From NCBI RefSeq assembly GCF_947500695.1, contig NZ_CANMSS010000001.1, forward strand, positions 310,001-374,000: 64,000 nt of DNA. The letters are read 5' to 3'. This DNA comes from an uncultured Pseudoteredinibacter sp. GTDB lineage: Bacteria; Pseudomonadota; Gammaproteobacteria; Pseudomonadales; Cellvibrionaceae. The notes under the pieces are model-generated. The model saw only the letters and a list, made by a program, of their open reading frames with translations. It did no database searches and had not been told where the DNA came from. The position numbers and the translations under genes are program-made. Numbering within the stretch: the stretch's first letter is position 1; each line of letters opens with the position of its first letter. Shown in pieces: positions 25,544-35,924 of this stretch.

Positions 25544-27730
25544 GTGAGCGAAAGAATCCAGCAAGGTGGCTTGCAAATTGATGCAGAGCTATATCGCTTA
25601 ATCGAGGAGCAAATCGCTCCAGGTACCGGTGTAAATACCCAAGATTACTGGCAGGCTTTCGAAGCCATTATCAACGATCTTGCCCCTAAGAATCGCGCCT
25701 TATTGGCCAAACGCGAGGATTTCCAAGCGCAGATTGATGCTTGGCATCAGGCTAATCCTAAAAGCGATTTTGCCAGCTATAAACAGTTTTTACTGGATAT
25801 TGGCTACTTGTTGCCAGAAGGCGAAGATTTCGCGGTAACAACCCAGAACGTCGATACTGAAATTGCCGAGCAAGCGGGTCCACAGCTTGTGGTCCCGGTT
25901 AAGAATGCACGTTTTGCCCTAAACGCCTCGAATGCTCGTTGGGGAAGCCTATACGATGCGCTTTACGGCACTGATGCGATCAGTGAAAGTGGCGGTGCCG
26001 AAAAAGGCCGTGGTTACAACCCCGTGCGTGGCGCAAAGGTTATTGAATTTGCCCGTAAGCACCTAGATCAAGTTGCTCCACTTCAGTCTGGTAGCCATCA
26101 AGAGTCTGCTGCCTATAGCGTTGTCGACGGTCAGCTAAAGGTAAAACTGAGCGATGGTAGTGTTACTGGCCTAGCTCAAGCTGAAAAGCTCCAAGGCTTT
26201 CAGGGTGATGCGACGAAGCCTGATGCTATTTTGTTAAAAAACAATGGCTTGCATGTAGAAATTCAAATCGACTCTAACCATAACGTTGGTAAGGACGACC
26301 CTGCTAATGTAAAAGATCTGTTGGTAGAAGCCGCAGTGACTACCATTATGGACTGCGAAGATTCGGTGGCTGCTGTTGACGCCGAAGATAAGGTTGAGGT
26401 TTATAGCAATTGGCTCGGCCTTATGAAAGGCAACCTCGAAGAAAGCTTTGAGAAGGGCGGTCAAGTGATGACTCGTCGCCTAAATGCCGACCGTTTTTAC
26501 ACGGCTACTGATGGTGGTGAGCTGCGTTTACCTGGTCGAAGCCTGTTGTTTGTTCGCAATGTTGGCCATCTGATGACCAATAATGCGATCTTAGATCAAG
26601 ACGGTAATGAAGTTCCTGAAGGCATCATGGATGCCATGGTGACTTCTTTAGCAGCCATGCACGATTTGCAGCGTGATCAGGCTGATCGTGAAGGTCGTGG
26701 CAACAGCCGCACTGGCTCGGTGTACATAGTGAAGCCGAAAATGCACGGTCCTGAAGAAGTCGCTTTTGCTTGTGAGCTATTTAGCCGCGTGGAAGATGCT
26801 TTGGGCCTCGAGCGTAACACCTTAAAAGCCGGCATTATGGACGAAGAGCGTCGCACCACGGTTAACCTGAAAGAGTGTATTCGAGCGGCTAAAGAGCGTG
26901 TGGTGTTCATTAATACCGGTTTCTTAGACCGTACTGGTGATGAAATTCACACCAGCATGCTGGCTGGCGCGATGATTCCAAAGGCTAAAATGAAGCAACA
27001 GCCTTGGATCAATGCCTATGAAGATTGGAACGTTGATAATGGCTTGGCCTGTGGCCTTCAGGGCAAAGCTCAGATTGGTAAGGGTATGTGGGCGATGCCT
27101 GATGAAATGGCCGCTATGTTAGAGCAGAAGATTGGCCATCCGAAATCGGGCGCGAATACCGCTTGGGTGCCGTCTCCAAACGGCGCTACTTTGCACAGCA
27201 CCCATTACCATCAAGTTAATGTTATTTCATTACAGGACGAGCTAAAGCAACGCCAGCGTGCCAGCCTAGATGACATTCTAACTGTGCCGGTAATGGAAGA
27301 CCCAAGCCAACTAAGCGCAGAAGAAATTCAAGCGGAGCTGGATAACAATGCCCAGGGCATTTTGGGCTATGTAGTTCGTTGGATTGATCAGGGTGTTGGC
27401 TGCTCTAAAGTACCGGATATTCACAATATTGGTTTGATGGAAGACCGTGCGACCTTGCGTATTTCGAGTCAGCATATTTGTAACTGGCTAGAGCACGGTG
27501 TGTGCAGCAAAGAACAGGTGATGGAAACTTTGCAGCGTATGGCCAAGGTGGTCGATGAGCAAAACGCCAGTGATGCGGGCTATCGCCCAATGGCGGCTGA
27601 TTTTGATGGCAGTGTGGCCTTTGAGGCGGCTTGCGCCTTGGTATTTGAAGGTAAGGCTCAGCCTAGTGGCTACACTGAGCCGCTATTGCATGCTTATCGC
27701 ATCAAGGCGAAGGAGAAGTTCGGCGCTTAA
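25544..27730 (+). CDS. glcB: Malate synthase G
   Basis: 728 residues from a GTG at 25544. A longer frame starting at 25529 would place the GGAGG ribosome-binding site (25531-25535) inside the coding region, while the GTG is 8 bases after it and gives the usual [19 protein letters not shown] start. The enzyme condenses glyoxylate with acetyl-CoA to malate in the glyoxylate route. Family marks include [16 protein letters not shown] acidic cluster (seen as [16 protein letters not shown]), the [12 protein letters not shown] segment, the [17 protein letters not shown] region and the C-terminal catalytic domain with [10 protein letters not shown]. Length and motifs fit isoform G, not A. A strong hairpin downstream ends the transcript. 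Confidence 0.96.
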   Translation: MSERIQQGGLQIDAELYRLIEEQIAPGTGVNTQDYWQAFEAIINDLAPKNRALLAKREDFQAQIDAWHQANPKSDFASYKQFLLDIGYLLPEGEDFAVTTQNVDTEIAEQAGPQLVVPVKNARFALNASNARWGSLYDALYGTDAISESGGAEKGRGYNPVRGAKVIEFARKHLDQVAPLQSGSHQESAAYSVVDGQLKVKLSDGSVTGLAQAEKLQGFQGDATKPDAILLKNNGLHVEIQIDSNHNVGKDDPANVKDLLVEAAVTTIMDCEDSVAAVDAEDKVEVYSNWLGLMKGNLEESFEKGGQVMTRRLNADRFYTATDGGELRLPGRSLLFVRNVGHLMTNNAILDQDGNEVPEGIMDAMVTSLAAMHDLQRDQADREGRGNSRTGSVYIVKPKMHGPEEVAFACELFSRVEDALGLERNTLKAGIMDEERRTTVNLKECIRAAKERVVFINTGFLDRTGDEIHTSMLAGAMIPKAKMKQQPWINAYEDWNVDNGLACGLQGKAQIGKGMWAMPDEMAAMLEQKIGHPKSGANTAWVPSPNGATLHSTHYHQVNVISLQDELKQRQRASLDDILTVPVMEDPSQLSAEEIQAELDNNAQGILGYVVRWIDQGVGCSKVPDIHNIGLMEDRATLRISSQHICNWLEHGVCSKEQVMETLQRMAKVVDEQNASDAGYRPMAADFDGSVAFEAACALVFEGKAQPSGYTEPLLHAYRIKAKEKFGA

Positions 27731-27753
27731 TTGCTGTCTTTCTTTGTCATGAG

Positions 27754-27790
27754 TTTGTGGCGGCTTAAATGGCCGCCACAAATGTTTTTG
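27754..27790 (+). terminator. Terminator of glcB, overlapping the end of the opposing gene
   Basis: TTTGTGGCGGC (27754-27764) and GCCGCCACAAA (27772-27782) make a perfect 11-bp stem with a 7-base loop, followed on the plus strand by TGTTTTTGG. The right arm and loop lie inside the last codons and stop of the convergent propeller-GGDEF-EAL gene. Confidence 0.75.
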
Positions 27791-30700
27791 GCTTACCGAT
27801 AATTAAGCCTTGCTGTAAAAGTTGATCTACCGCTTGGCTATTCAATGCTTTAGCATACAAATACCCTTGGCCAATCTGACAACCCATTGATAGTAAAACC
27901 TGATGGGCTTGCTCTGTTTCAATACCTTCCGCTACGGTTTCTTGTTTTAAGTTTGTCGCTAAATCTACAACCGATTGCACAATACTCTCCTGCGTTTTGT
28001 CGATAAGTATATTGCTGGTGAATGCCCTATCTATTTTTAGTGTATTGATCGGTAGACGATTTAGATAGGATAGGGAGGAATAGCCAGTACCAAAATCATC
28101 AATGGAAACTTTATGGCCCAGTAACTGCAGGGCGGTAATTTTCTGAATGCCAAGCTCATCATCGTGCATGAGGATATTTTCAGTAATTTCGAATTCAATG
28201 AGATGTGGTGGTAAGCCGTGGCTCTTGACGACTCGAATGATTTGCTCGACAAAGTCACTTTCTGACAGCTGTTTTGGGGAAAGGTTTACAGCGATGGGTA
28301 GCTGGTATGAATAGCGATCCATAATGGCTTTCACCTGTAGACAGGCCATGTGCAAAACCTGCATACCCAATTCCATGATCAAGCCTTGCTCTTCAGCCAT
28401 ACTGACAAATTCAGCGGCTGGAAAATCTCTGCCGTTGCGTTTCCAGCGTACTAAAGCTTCAAAGCCTACGATTTCACGATTTGAAAGTTTAACCTTTGGT
28501 TGAAAATACGACTGAATTTCATGATTGCTAATGGCTCTGCGCACCTCTGTTTCTAACTGAAGAGAGTTAAGCAATTTATCATTCATACTCTTGGTGTAAA
28601 ACGAGTAGGAGCTACCGCCACGAGACTTAGAGTTGTACATGGCCGCATCGGCATTTTTTAGCAAAGACTTACCATCGCTGCCGTCATTAGGGAATGAGGA
28701 AATGCCAATGCTTAGATTGCAGAATAAGTCATGACCGTTAATATTTATGGCCTCTTTAAAACGCCTGAGGATATTGTCACAGCAAATGTGCACATCTTCT
28801 ATTTTTATAAGATTATCGATTACAATGACAAACTCATCTCCTCCGAGCCGGGCAATTAAATCTTCTTCTCGAACCGAAGCCTTAAGTCGCCTCGCCATTT
28901 CTATTAATAGCTCATCACCCACGTCATGACCTAATGAGTCATTAATAAATTTGAAACGATCGAGGTCAATAAATAGCAGACAAAATTTGGCATTGCTGCG
29001 TCGCCTTGCGCAGGCAATGGTGCGCTTTAGCTCCTCATTGAATAGGTTTCTATTGGGAAGGCCGGTAAGATCGTCAAAGGTAGCCATGCGCTTCAGCTCG
29101 GCTTCATGCGCTAGCTTTTGGGTTATGTCTTTGATTACGATAATGTAGTACTTTTTCCCCTCGTGTAACACCATTGATGCCTTGCATTCAATGGGGATAT
29201 CTTTACCCTCACTGTTACGTAGCCATAGCTCTCCCTGCCAGTAATCTTTCGATAATAGAGTTTCCCAAAACTCGCGATAGCCACCGTCTTTGTTTTTGTC
29301 GGATTTAAACTGGGCGATTGTTTTATCTGGCGAACTCTCTGTAATTTCGGTGATTTTTCCGAATGCCTTGTTAAATGAGCTGATTATCCCGTCTTTGCTA
29401 CAAATGCAAAAGCCATCACCAATTTTCTCGTATCCTTGCGCGTAGACTCTAAGCAGGCTCTGGGCACTTTGCTCACTGCGTATTTTTTCTTTTCGGAAGT
29501 AAAAAATGAGTGCAATTAGTCCAATCGTGCTGAGTAAGTAGAAGGCCAGGGCCCACTGGCTTTTCCATACTGGTGCTTCAACTTTGATGGAAATTTCGCT
29601 TTGAATGCTCGCTTCATTGGTGTTCGCTAAAAGCAAGCGATAAAGCCCAGGCTTTAGGCCGGAATATCTAAGCAAAGGCTCTTTGGCATCAATCCAGTCC
29701 TTGTCCCAGCCCTCCAGCTTATATCTCGCTGAAATCTCTTGAGCTAAAGGTGATCTGTCAGCGTTGCTATAGTGAATGTCGATGGCATAGTCGTCTGGTT
29801 TAAGCGTCAATCCTTGCTCAATATTGTATGTTTTTTCTTTGCGGCCCTGTTTTCCGTAGACTTCAATATAAGAAACCGATGGTGGCTGAATAAGAGCTTG
29901 TGCATGTTTTTCTGGGTTTGATAAAACGGCTACTTCTGTAGAGTTGGCTATTACCAATCCGTGGCGTGAATTGGCGGTGATCAGTTTGAAATCAGATTTC
30001 TGAGGGAATCCGCTGGCTCGGTTTAGTGAACTTAAGGTTTGGCTTTTTTCGTCAAAAAGAAAAATCTGTCGCTTGTCATCGCGGTTTCTCCAGATTTTTT
30101 GTTCGTGGTAACTGATGTCGTCACTACCGCTGGTGAGTTGCATTTCTATATTGCGTATACCTAAAATGCTATAGCTACCATTTGCCAATTTTTGAAGCCT
30201 TGTTCTGCTTATGCGGTCATTGATAGTGATAATGTCGTCGCCATCAAAAAAGTGCCTACCTTCATTGCTCTGATTTTCCTGTGGCAACTCAATGGGTATA
30301 AAGCTGTCTTTCATTGAATCGTAATGAAAGAACGCTTTGTCGCCGACGAGCCAAATACCATGTCGATTGCTATGCATTAGATGAGTGTTGTACAGCATGA
30401 CTTTATTGCTGATTGAGTAGTTTTTGCTCTCCAGTGTTTGACTGTTAAATGCAATGATTCCGCCTCGAACCTTTAGCCAAACAGTGTTGCTGTTAGGGGG
30501 CGAAAGTATCTGATAGGCGTACTGTTCAAGTATTTTTTCAGTCGTACCACTGCTTTGGCTATATTTATAAACCCCTTCAAAGCTGGCCATCCAGATATCG
30601 CCATTGGACTTATGGCTAACGTTAAAGGTCGTTGCTGGAGCGGAGATCTTTAAAATGCTTCTATCATTTAGGTTTATTTTAAGTATGAAGCCAAGGTCGG

Positions 30701-31853
30701 TGATAAGAAGGAAATTACTCTTATCGATGATATGACTGTCATAGATGTTGGGTTTCTTAGAGCTGGTCAAGTTGTAGGGTATACGGGTTATATCATTTTC
30801 TATGGGTGACCACTGTTGAATGCTTCCCCGAATAAAAGCGATATCAATCTTTCCGTTATTGGATAGAAGCAGTTTGGTAATGACGGTATTGGGGGATCGT
30901 TGCGGATAGCTATTCTCGGGCGTGTTTATCTCCACCAATTGTCTTTCAGCTGTAATGCGGAAGATATTGTTGTTGTCGCTGCTGGTCCATATGCGGTTCT
31001 GCTTGTCTTCTACAAGCGTATTAATAGCTATATTGTTGCTATTTGTCTTGCTGATTTTAAAGTTGTATTTAAGTTTATAGTCTGGGTTGAGCTCTATATA
31101 GCTGTCATTGCAAATGATGGCCTGGTTCTTATTGCTGCGATTTATACTTGCGTAACTACTACTTTTGCAGCTTTCTATCGCAGATTGTGCTTGCGGATCG
31201 TTAATGATTTTATCGAAGTTAAGAAACGTTTCACGCTTAGGGTCAAAACCAATGAGGCCCTGGTGAAAGGTGGCGAGCCAGAGCATGCCCTGGGCATCTT
31301 CACTGATATTTTTGATGGCATTCCCAAAATGGATGTTTTTTATGTCTTTGGGTAAGTAGAAGTTTTTAAATTCAGATTTTTGCTGATCAAAATAAGAAAG
31401 TCCCGCTTGACTGGCTATCCATATTTGATTTTTTGAATTGGTAAATATCTGGCGGATATGGTTACTGGCTAAACTATTTTCTTGGTTTTCTACATGGCTG
31501 AAGCTTTGGTAATCATAGCTTTGTAGATTCATGCGGTAGAGTACTTCGCCGGTATTGAACCAAAGGTTCTGTTCATCAAGGCCCAGGGCGATGGTCATTT
31601 TGTTATGGAGGGCTTCGCCTTTTTGAGAGAATAGTTTTATCGCTTGTACACCATCATAACGATAGAGCCCCTCATTACTGGCTATCCAGTAATATCCTTT
31701 ATTGTCAATGGTTATGTCATGAATGCTGTCAGGTAGGTTTTCATCGCTCCTTGTGTAGGTCGATAGCGTAAACTCTTGATAATTAACGGCCAGCGAAAAA
31801 CTGCTGTAACTCATGAGTAAGGTTATTATTAAAATGAAAAAAATGTGTCGCAT
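27765..31853 (-). CDS. Propeller-Y_Y_Y-PAS-GGDEF-EAL sensor of cyclic-di-GMP
   Basis: 1362 residues. After a signal segment (about 1-23) come two seven-bladed propeller halves made of repeated strands of the Reg_prop type (SIHDITIDNKGYYWIASNEG, NHIRQIFTNSKNQIWIASQAG and others, about 30-690). Then a Y_Y_Y domain (about 700-760), one transmembrane helix (about 768-788), a PAS domain (about 815-925), a GGDEF domain with intact RLGGDEFVIV (near 1004) and an EAL domain with intact GFEALVRW (near 1131), DDFGTGYSSLSYL and downstream catalytic residues. Both synthesis and breakdown of cyclic-di-GMP are therefore possible, controlled by a periplasmic sensor like that of polysaccharide-sensing hybrid kinases. 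The ligand is unknown. Convergent with glcB. Confidence 0.93.
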   Translation of the reverse strand: MRHIFFILIITLLMSYSSFSLAVNYQEFTLSTYTRSDENLPDSIHDITIDNKGYYWIASNEGLYRYDGVQAIKLFSQKGEALHNKMTIALGLDEQNLWFNTGEVLYRMNLQSYDYQSFSHVENQENSLASNHIRQIFTNSKNQIWIASQAGLSYFDQQKSEFKNFYLPKDIKNIHFGNAIKNISEDAQGMLWLATFHQGLIGFDPKRETFLNFDKIINDPQAQSAIESCKSSSYASINRSNKNQAIICNDSYIELNPDYKLKYNFKISKTNSNNIAINTLVEDKQNRIWTSSDNNNIFRITAERQLVEINTPENSYPQRSPNTVITKLLLSNNGKIDIAFIRGSIQQWSPIENDITRIPYNLTSSKKPNIYDSHIIDKSNFLLITDLGFILKINLNDRSILKISAPATTFNVSHKSNGDIWMASFEGVYKYSQSSGTTEKILEQYAYQILSPPNSNTVWLKVRGGIIAFNSQTLESKNYSISNKVMLYNTHLMHSNRHGIWLVGDKAFFHYDSMKDSFIPIELPQENQSNEGRHFFDGDDIITINDRISRTRLQKLANGSYSILGIRNIEMQLTSGSDDISYHEQKIWRNRDDKRQIFLFDEKSQTLSSLNRASGFPQKSDFKLITANSRHGLVIANSTEVAVLSNPEKHAQALIQPPSVSYIEVYGKQGRKEKTYNIEQGLTLKPDDYAIDIHYSNADRSPLAQEISARYKLEGWDKDWIDAKEPLLRYSGLKPGLYRLLLANTNEASIQSEISIKVEAPVWKSQWALAFYLLSTIGLIALIFYFRKEKIRSEQSAQSLLRVYAQGYEKIGDGFCICSKDGIISSFNKAFGKITEITESSPDKTIAQFKSDKNKDGGYREFWETLLSKDYWQGELWLRNSEGKDIPIECKASMVLHEGKKYYIIVIKDITQKLAHEAELKRMATFDDLTGLPNRNLFNEELKRTIACARRRSNAKFCLLFIDLDRFKFINDSLGHDVGDELLIEMARRLKASVREEDLIARLGGDEFVIVIDNLIKIEDVHICCDNILRRFKEAININGHDLFCNLSIGISSFPNDGSDGKSLLKNADAAMYNSKSRGGSSYSFYTKSMNDKLLNSLQLETEVRRAISNHEIQSYFQPKVKLSNREIVGFEALVRWKRNGRDFPAAEFVSMAEEQGLIMELGMQVLHMACLQVKAIMDRYSYQLPIAVNLSPKQLSESDFVEQIIRVVKSHGLPPHLIEFEITENILMHDDELGIQKITALQLLGHKVSIDDFGTGYSSLSYLNRLPINTLKIDRAFTSNILIDKTQESIVQSVVDLATNLKQETVAEGIETEQAHQVLLSMGCQIGQGYLYAKALNSQAVDQLLQQGLIIGKPKTFVAAI

Positions 31854-32069
31854 TTAGCTCTAAGAAAGTTCCTTGTTTGGTATAAAGTCTAGCAAAGGCT
31901 TATGAGCTGTCTGTGTTTTGTGATGGGAATAGAAGTTTAGGTAGTGAGTTGTGCGTTAAGTCACAATAAGTAATTGATTGGGCTGAAGTTGCCGCCGTGA
32001 TTTATTGCTGTACTTTATAGCTGTGTAAATTGCTGGCGGCATTAAAATTATTAAATGACTGGGGGAAAT

Positions 32070-32501
32070 ATGAATGATCAAATGAGTGCCAATATATTCG
32101 CACCGCTATTGGCCATGCTGTGTCTTACTATGGTGGTATGGTGCGTGTTGCTATATAGGCGTTTGGGGGCGGCGCGGGCCAATGGAATAGGGCCGTCTAG
32201 GCTTAGAACGCCTAATAGAGTACAAGAGCTGCTCCCTGAGCATGCTATGACTCCGGCCTATAATCTGGCTAATCTATTTGAATTGCCGGTGTTGTTTTAT
32301 GTTATGTGCTTCTATTTGCATATAAATGCAATGGTAGACGGAGTGTTTGTATTGCTTGCCTGGATATATTTTTTATTGCGCTTAATTCATAGCATTATTC
32401 ACTGTAGCTACAACGCTGTGATGCATCGTTTCTTGGCGTATTTATTGTCTTCTGTAGTTTTAATCATTCTGTTAATTAGAACGGTGACTCTGAGTTTATA
32501 A
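32070..32501 (+). CDS. MAPEG family membrane protein
   Basis: 143 residues from the ATG at 32070, chosen because GGGGGAA lies just upstream; an ATG at 32055 would give 15 unneeded bases of coding sequence before that site. Four hydrophobic helices and the sequence LRTPNRVQELLPEH-like loop (seen as RLRTPNRVQELLPEHAMTPAYNLANLFELPV) match bacterial MAPEG proteins, which share a fold with microsomal glutathione transferase. The typical NxxE-like NLFELP motif in helix 2 is present. The bacterial members are mostly uncharacterised; eicosanoid metabolism is not implied. It stands alone, divergent from the propeller gene. Confidence 0.82.
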   Translation: MNDQMSANIFAPLLAMLCLTMVVWCVLLYRRLGAARANGIGPSRLRTPNRVQELLPEHAMTPAYNLANLFELPVLFYVMCFYLHINAMVDGVFVLLAWIYFLLRLIHSIIHCSYNAVMHRFLAYLLSSVVLIILLIRTVTLSL

Positions 32502-32510
32502 GTTCCAATA

Positions 32511-32536
32511 AAAAAGCCGGCATAAGCCGGCTTTAG
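32511..32536. terminator. Bidirectional terminator between MAPEG gene and TonB receptor
   Basis: AAAGCCGGC (32513-32521) and GCCGGCTTT (32526-32534) form a perfect 9-bp stem with an ATAA loop. The A-run before it gives a T-run on the minus strand. It is 10 bases past the MAPEG stop and about 85 past the receptor stop. Confidence 0.8.
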
Positions 32537-32617
32537 AGATACTTCAATATACACTTTCCTGTGTAATCTTCCTTGTTAAAAAGCATCCTTGCTTAGCACA
32601 ACATCCTTTTTAAGTTC

Positions 32618-35600
32618 TTAGAACTTGTATTCAATACCTACCCATAGCTCCCAGAAAGATGGGCGAGCTACGCGGGTTTCACCAGCAGGTTTGATGAAGC
32701 TCTCATAAACATATTGGCCATCATCGTTAATGCTGGCATTAACAATTGGTTGGGAGCGTGGGAAGCTTGGCTCGTAAAGTACGCCCCAATCATCGTTCAG
32801 CAAGTTGCCTAGGTTGCGCACGGTCATGTAAACCTTACCTTTGTGGTCTTCAGCAAATCCTGGAATTTCCTGAGTCACTTTAAGGTCAAATTTATTCCAC
32901 CAGCTGCCATTTTCGCTATTGCGTTCCATGATTTGGCCGCGCGCCAGACCTTCAGAGTCAACTAAGTCGAAGAAGGCATCAGTGTCAAAGCCGTCAGCAA
33001 AGATTACATTTGGATCGTCTACACCTGTTGGTACGTAAACCAAGTGGCGAGCGATAAAGCCAGTAGAGTCGCCAAACATGAAGCCTCTTCTGAAGGTGTA
33101 GCTGTACGGGCGACCTTCGTTAGCAGTGCCGAATAGGTTGAAGCGAGTTTTTAAGCCTTCAAACAATTCCATCTCGTAACCTAGTTTTAAGGTAAAGCGA
33201 TGTGGAATGACATAGTTTGAAGTCGCTACATCTGGCGCATTCGGGTTAGAGCTTGCCGCATTCACGTAGTTAGAGAAGGCAACAGAGCTGGTCATTGGGC
33301 TAACTTCGGTAGCGTCGGTATAGGCGTAAGAGAAAGAGTAGTCAAAGCCGTTATCGAATTCTTTGCTTAATGCGAAAGAAACTACAGTGCTTTCACCAGA
33401 GTCGCCTTTAACGTTGGTTAGCAAGAAGTCCTGGCTACGGCCATTTACGGAGCCGTAAATTGGACGACCGTCTGGAGCGGTACCAACTGTTTCGCGAGTT
33501 GCATCAATGATGATCGCTGAATCTTTGTTCTCAGAGTACAAGAAGTCAGCCTGGAACAAGTGGCCATCATCAAACTCGTAGCTACCACCCAAGGCGTACT
33601 TGATTGAGTGTGGAATCTCGAAGTTAGGGTCCATGATGTTTAGACCACCATTGAAACCTTCACCATTAGCTACTGCGTCAATTAGGTGCTGAGGTACATC
33701 CTTGATTGGCGAGCCACCGTTAGCGTATTCGTAATCAAACAATGAGCCGCGGCTGCGATCCTGGATTTGCAGTACGCGAACACCGTCGTTTGAGTAGTTA
33801 TTAGAAAGCCATACGTTCGGGTTGCCACCTGAATAGACACCAACGCCACCGTGGATTTCCAACTGACCATTTACATTCCACTCAAAACCAATACGTGGCT
33901 GGAATAAATCTTTGCCATCCATATTTTGAGCATTGCTGAAACCATAGTTTTCTTCAACAACAGGGTTTACAGCAGGAAGGTCGTCACTTTCGTACCAATC
34001 ATAACGGGCACCTACAACCAAGGTTACGTCAGCGCTACTGAAGGAGTATTCGTCTTGCAAGTAAACGGTATTGATATCGTAACCAAACTCGGCTGCGCCA
34101 TCAGCTGGGATGTTGGTGCCGCCAGCATTGCCGTAGTAGATGCGGGCAGGGGTGCCAGCTTCAAAGTCATCAATGCTATCAAAACGGAATTCACCTTGAG
34201 AGTGCTGGATAAACAAGTTGAATACATCAAATTCTTCACGCTCATAACCGAATGTGAAGTTATGGTCGTTGTATGTGTACTCGCCAGCAATCTTATAAGA
34301 CATTGTCTCATAACTTAACTTGTTGGATTGACGTGAATCATCACCACCTAAGTAAACAGTCGCTTCAGCACCATTATTGAATGTATCTATTTGGACTTCA
34401 CCGAAGCCGACGGTATCTAGCGAATTCTGGCGGTTGTCTAGATCTAAGTAGCCAATGCGAACTTCAGTACTGAAGTTGTCGCTCCAGTCAGAGTTTAGCT
34501 GGCCAACGTATGAATTTAGCTCTGCACCACGTTCATAATAGTGATTGGTAAATTCATATTCATTTGAGTCGCCATCTGACTGAGAAATATTGAAGCCATC
34601 ATTATAGTTATAAGTTAATGCCGCGCGGTGATCTTCATTGATATTCCAGTCAACTTTAACTAGCAGCTTCTCATCTTCGTTCGGCAAAGAGGCTACTGGG
34701 GCGCCCGGGTCGTAGTTGTACTTATCTCTAGCAATTTGAACAATACGATCTGCGTCTGCCTGACTTAGGCCTTCTACCTCTACAGCGGCACCAGAACCCG
34801 CAGGGCCACGGTTAAATAGGTTATTGCCTTCTTGTTTCTCGTAAGCGGCAAAGAAGAACAGTTTGTCTTCGATTAGCGGGCCGCCAACGGTAAAGCCGTA
34901 ACGTTTGGTGTCGAAGCTACCACGATCAATGTTATCGCCTTCCAAGCTGTCGCCAGACATGGAGTCGTTATTGAATTCGTAGAATACGCCACCGTGGAAT
35001 TCGTTATCACCAGACTTAGTAACGGCGTTGATGTTACAAGCACTGAACTGGCCGTATTGAACATCAAATGGCGCTAATTCAATCGAGGTCTGATTAATAG
35101 CGCGGAATGGGAATGGCATACGCTCAGTAGGGTAGCCATTGCTGTTTAGACCGAAGTTGTCGTTTAGACGAACACCGTCAACAGTTAATGAGTTAAAGCG
35201 TGGGTTCGCACCGGCACACTGAATAGAGTCAGAGAAAGCTTCGTCGATATAAACACGAGGATCCTGCTTAATCAGATCTTTAATGTCTGAGTTAAAGGTA
35301 GGCGCGTTTTCTAGATCAACGATATCGAAAGAGCGGCTAACGCCCATAGCAGTGTTGGCCAGTTGAGTGGCGGTTACTACAACTTCTTCGATGTTAGCAG
35401 AAGGGTTTAGCTGAGTGGTGATTGGGTAGCTACCACCTAACTGCAGGAATACGTCATCAACAACAGTGCTGTTACCGTTTTTGCTGATGGTTACTTTGTA
35501 TGGACCACCTACGGCTAGACCTTTAGCAACGAAACGACCGGAATCGTTAGTTTGCATGGTTGTTGTACGATTGGTCTTTAAGTTAACAATGGTCACTGAA

Positions 35601-35746
35601 GCAGCGGTAGACGGGTTGCCTTGTGGGCCGAAAACCTGACCGCGGATAGCAGATGTGGTTTCTTGTGCCTGAACGCCTGTGCTTAGGCCAATTGCTAGGC
35701 CAACCGCAGCAGCTAATAGTGACTTCTTCTGGTTGATACCAACCAT
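32618..35746 (-). CDS. Oar-like TonB-dependent receptor with N-terminal CarboxypepD_reg domain
   Basis: 1042 residues. It has a signal peptide (about 1-27, ending VQA), then a carboxypeptidase-regulatory-like beta-sandwich (SAIRGQVFGPQGNPSTAASV to about 115), a TonB-box-like NIEEVVVTATQL, a plug domain with the INAVTKSGDNEFHG signature of the Oar group and a large barrel ending in the GIEYKF outer-membrane signal. Such receptors take up oligosaccharides, peptides or unknown large substrates in marine gammaproteobacteria and Xanthomonads. GGGGG lies 5 bases before the ATG. Its neighbours (MATE pump, MAPEG protein) do not name the substrate. Two cysteines in the plug, at about 177 and 236, might form a disulfide. 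Confidence 0.9.
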   Translation of the reverse strand: MVGINQKKSLLAAAVGLAIGLSTGVQAQETTSAIRGQVFGPQGNPSTAASVTIVNLKTNRTTTMQTNDSGRFVAKGLAVGGPYKVTISKNGNSTVVDDVFLQLGGSYPITTQLNPSANIEEVVVTATQLANTAMGVSRSFDIVDLENAPTFNSDIKDLIKQDPRVYIDEAFSDSIQCAGANPRFNSLTVDGVRLNDNFGLNSNGYPTERMPFPFRAINQTSIELAPFDVQYGQFSACNINAVTKSGDNEFHGGVFYEFNNDSMSGDSLEGDNIDRGSFDTKRYGFTVGGPLIEDKLFFFAAYEKQEGNNLFNRGPAGSGAAVEVEGLSQADADRIVQIARDKYNYDPGAPVASLPNEDEKLLVKVDWNINEDHRAALTYNYNDGFNISQSDGDSNEYEFTNHYYERGAELNSYVGQLNSDWSDNFSTEVRIGYLDLDNRQNSLDTVGFGEVQIDTFNNGAEATVYLGGDDSRQSNKLSYETMSYKIAGEYTYNDHNFTFGYEREEFDVFNLFIQHSQGEFRFDSIDDFEAGTPARIYYGNAGGTNIPADGAAEFGYDINTVYLQDEYSFSSADVTLVVGARYDWYESDDLPAVNPVVEENYGFSNAQNMDGKDLFQPRIGFEWNVNGQLEIHGGVGVYSGGNPNVWLSNNYSNDGVRVLQIQDRSRGSLFDYEYANGGSPIKDVPQHLIDAVANGEGFNGGLNIMDPNFEIPHSIKYALGGSYEFDDGHLFQADFLYSENKDSAIIIDATRETVGTAPDGRPIYGSVNGRSQDFLLTNVKGDSGESTVVSFALSKEFDNGFDYSFSYAYTDATEVSPMTSSVAFSNYVNAASSNPNAPDVATSNYVIPHRFTLKLGYEMELFEGLKTRFNLFGTANEGRPYSYTFRRGFMFGDSTGFIARHLVYVPTGVDDPNVIFADGFDTDAFFDLVDSEGLARGQIMERNSENGSWWNKFDLKVTQEIPGFAEDHKGKVYMTVRNLGNLLNDDWGVLYEPSFPRSQPIVNASINDDGQYVYESFIKPAGETRVARPSFWELWVGIEYKF

Positions 35747-35842
35747 AAATCCCCCTAGTGATTGAGTAAAACTTGGATTTAAATTTTCTAACTCTACGAA
35801 ACTTTTTGGCCGGACAGGGGTCAGGCCAGACTAATCGCGGCG

Positions 35843-35848
35843 ATTATA
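35843..35848 (-). promoter_or_regulatory. Perfect -10 box upstream of the Oar-like receptor
   Basis: TATAAT on the minus strand, about 97 bases before the receptor start. The hexamer 17 bases further upstream (TTTCAT) is a poor -35 match, so activation or an extended element would be needed. Supported by position only. Confidence 0.35.
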
Positions 35849-35924
35849 CGGAGGATATGATGACAATGAAATGACGCATTTATTTCAGTTTTGTTTCACT
35901 GTTATATTGGTCATTGATGATGGG

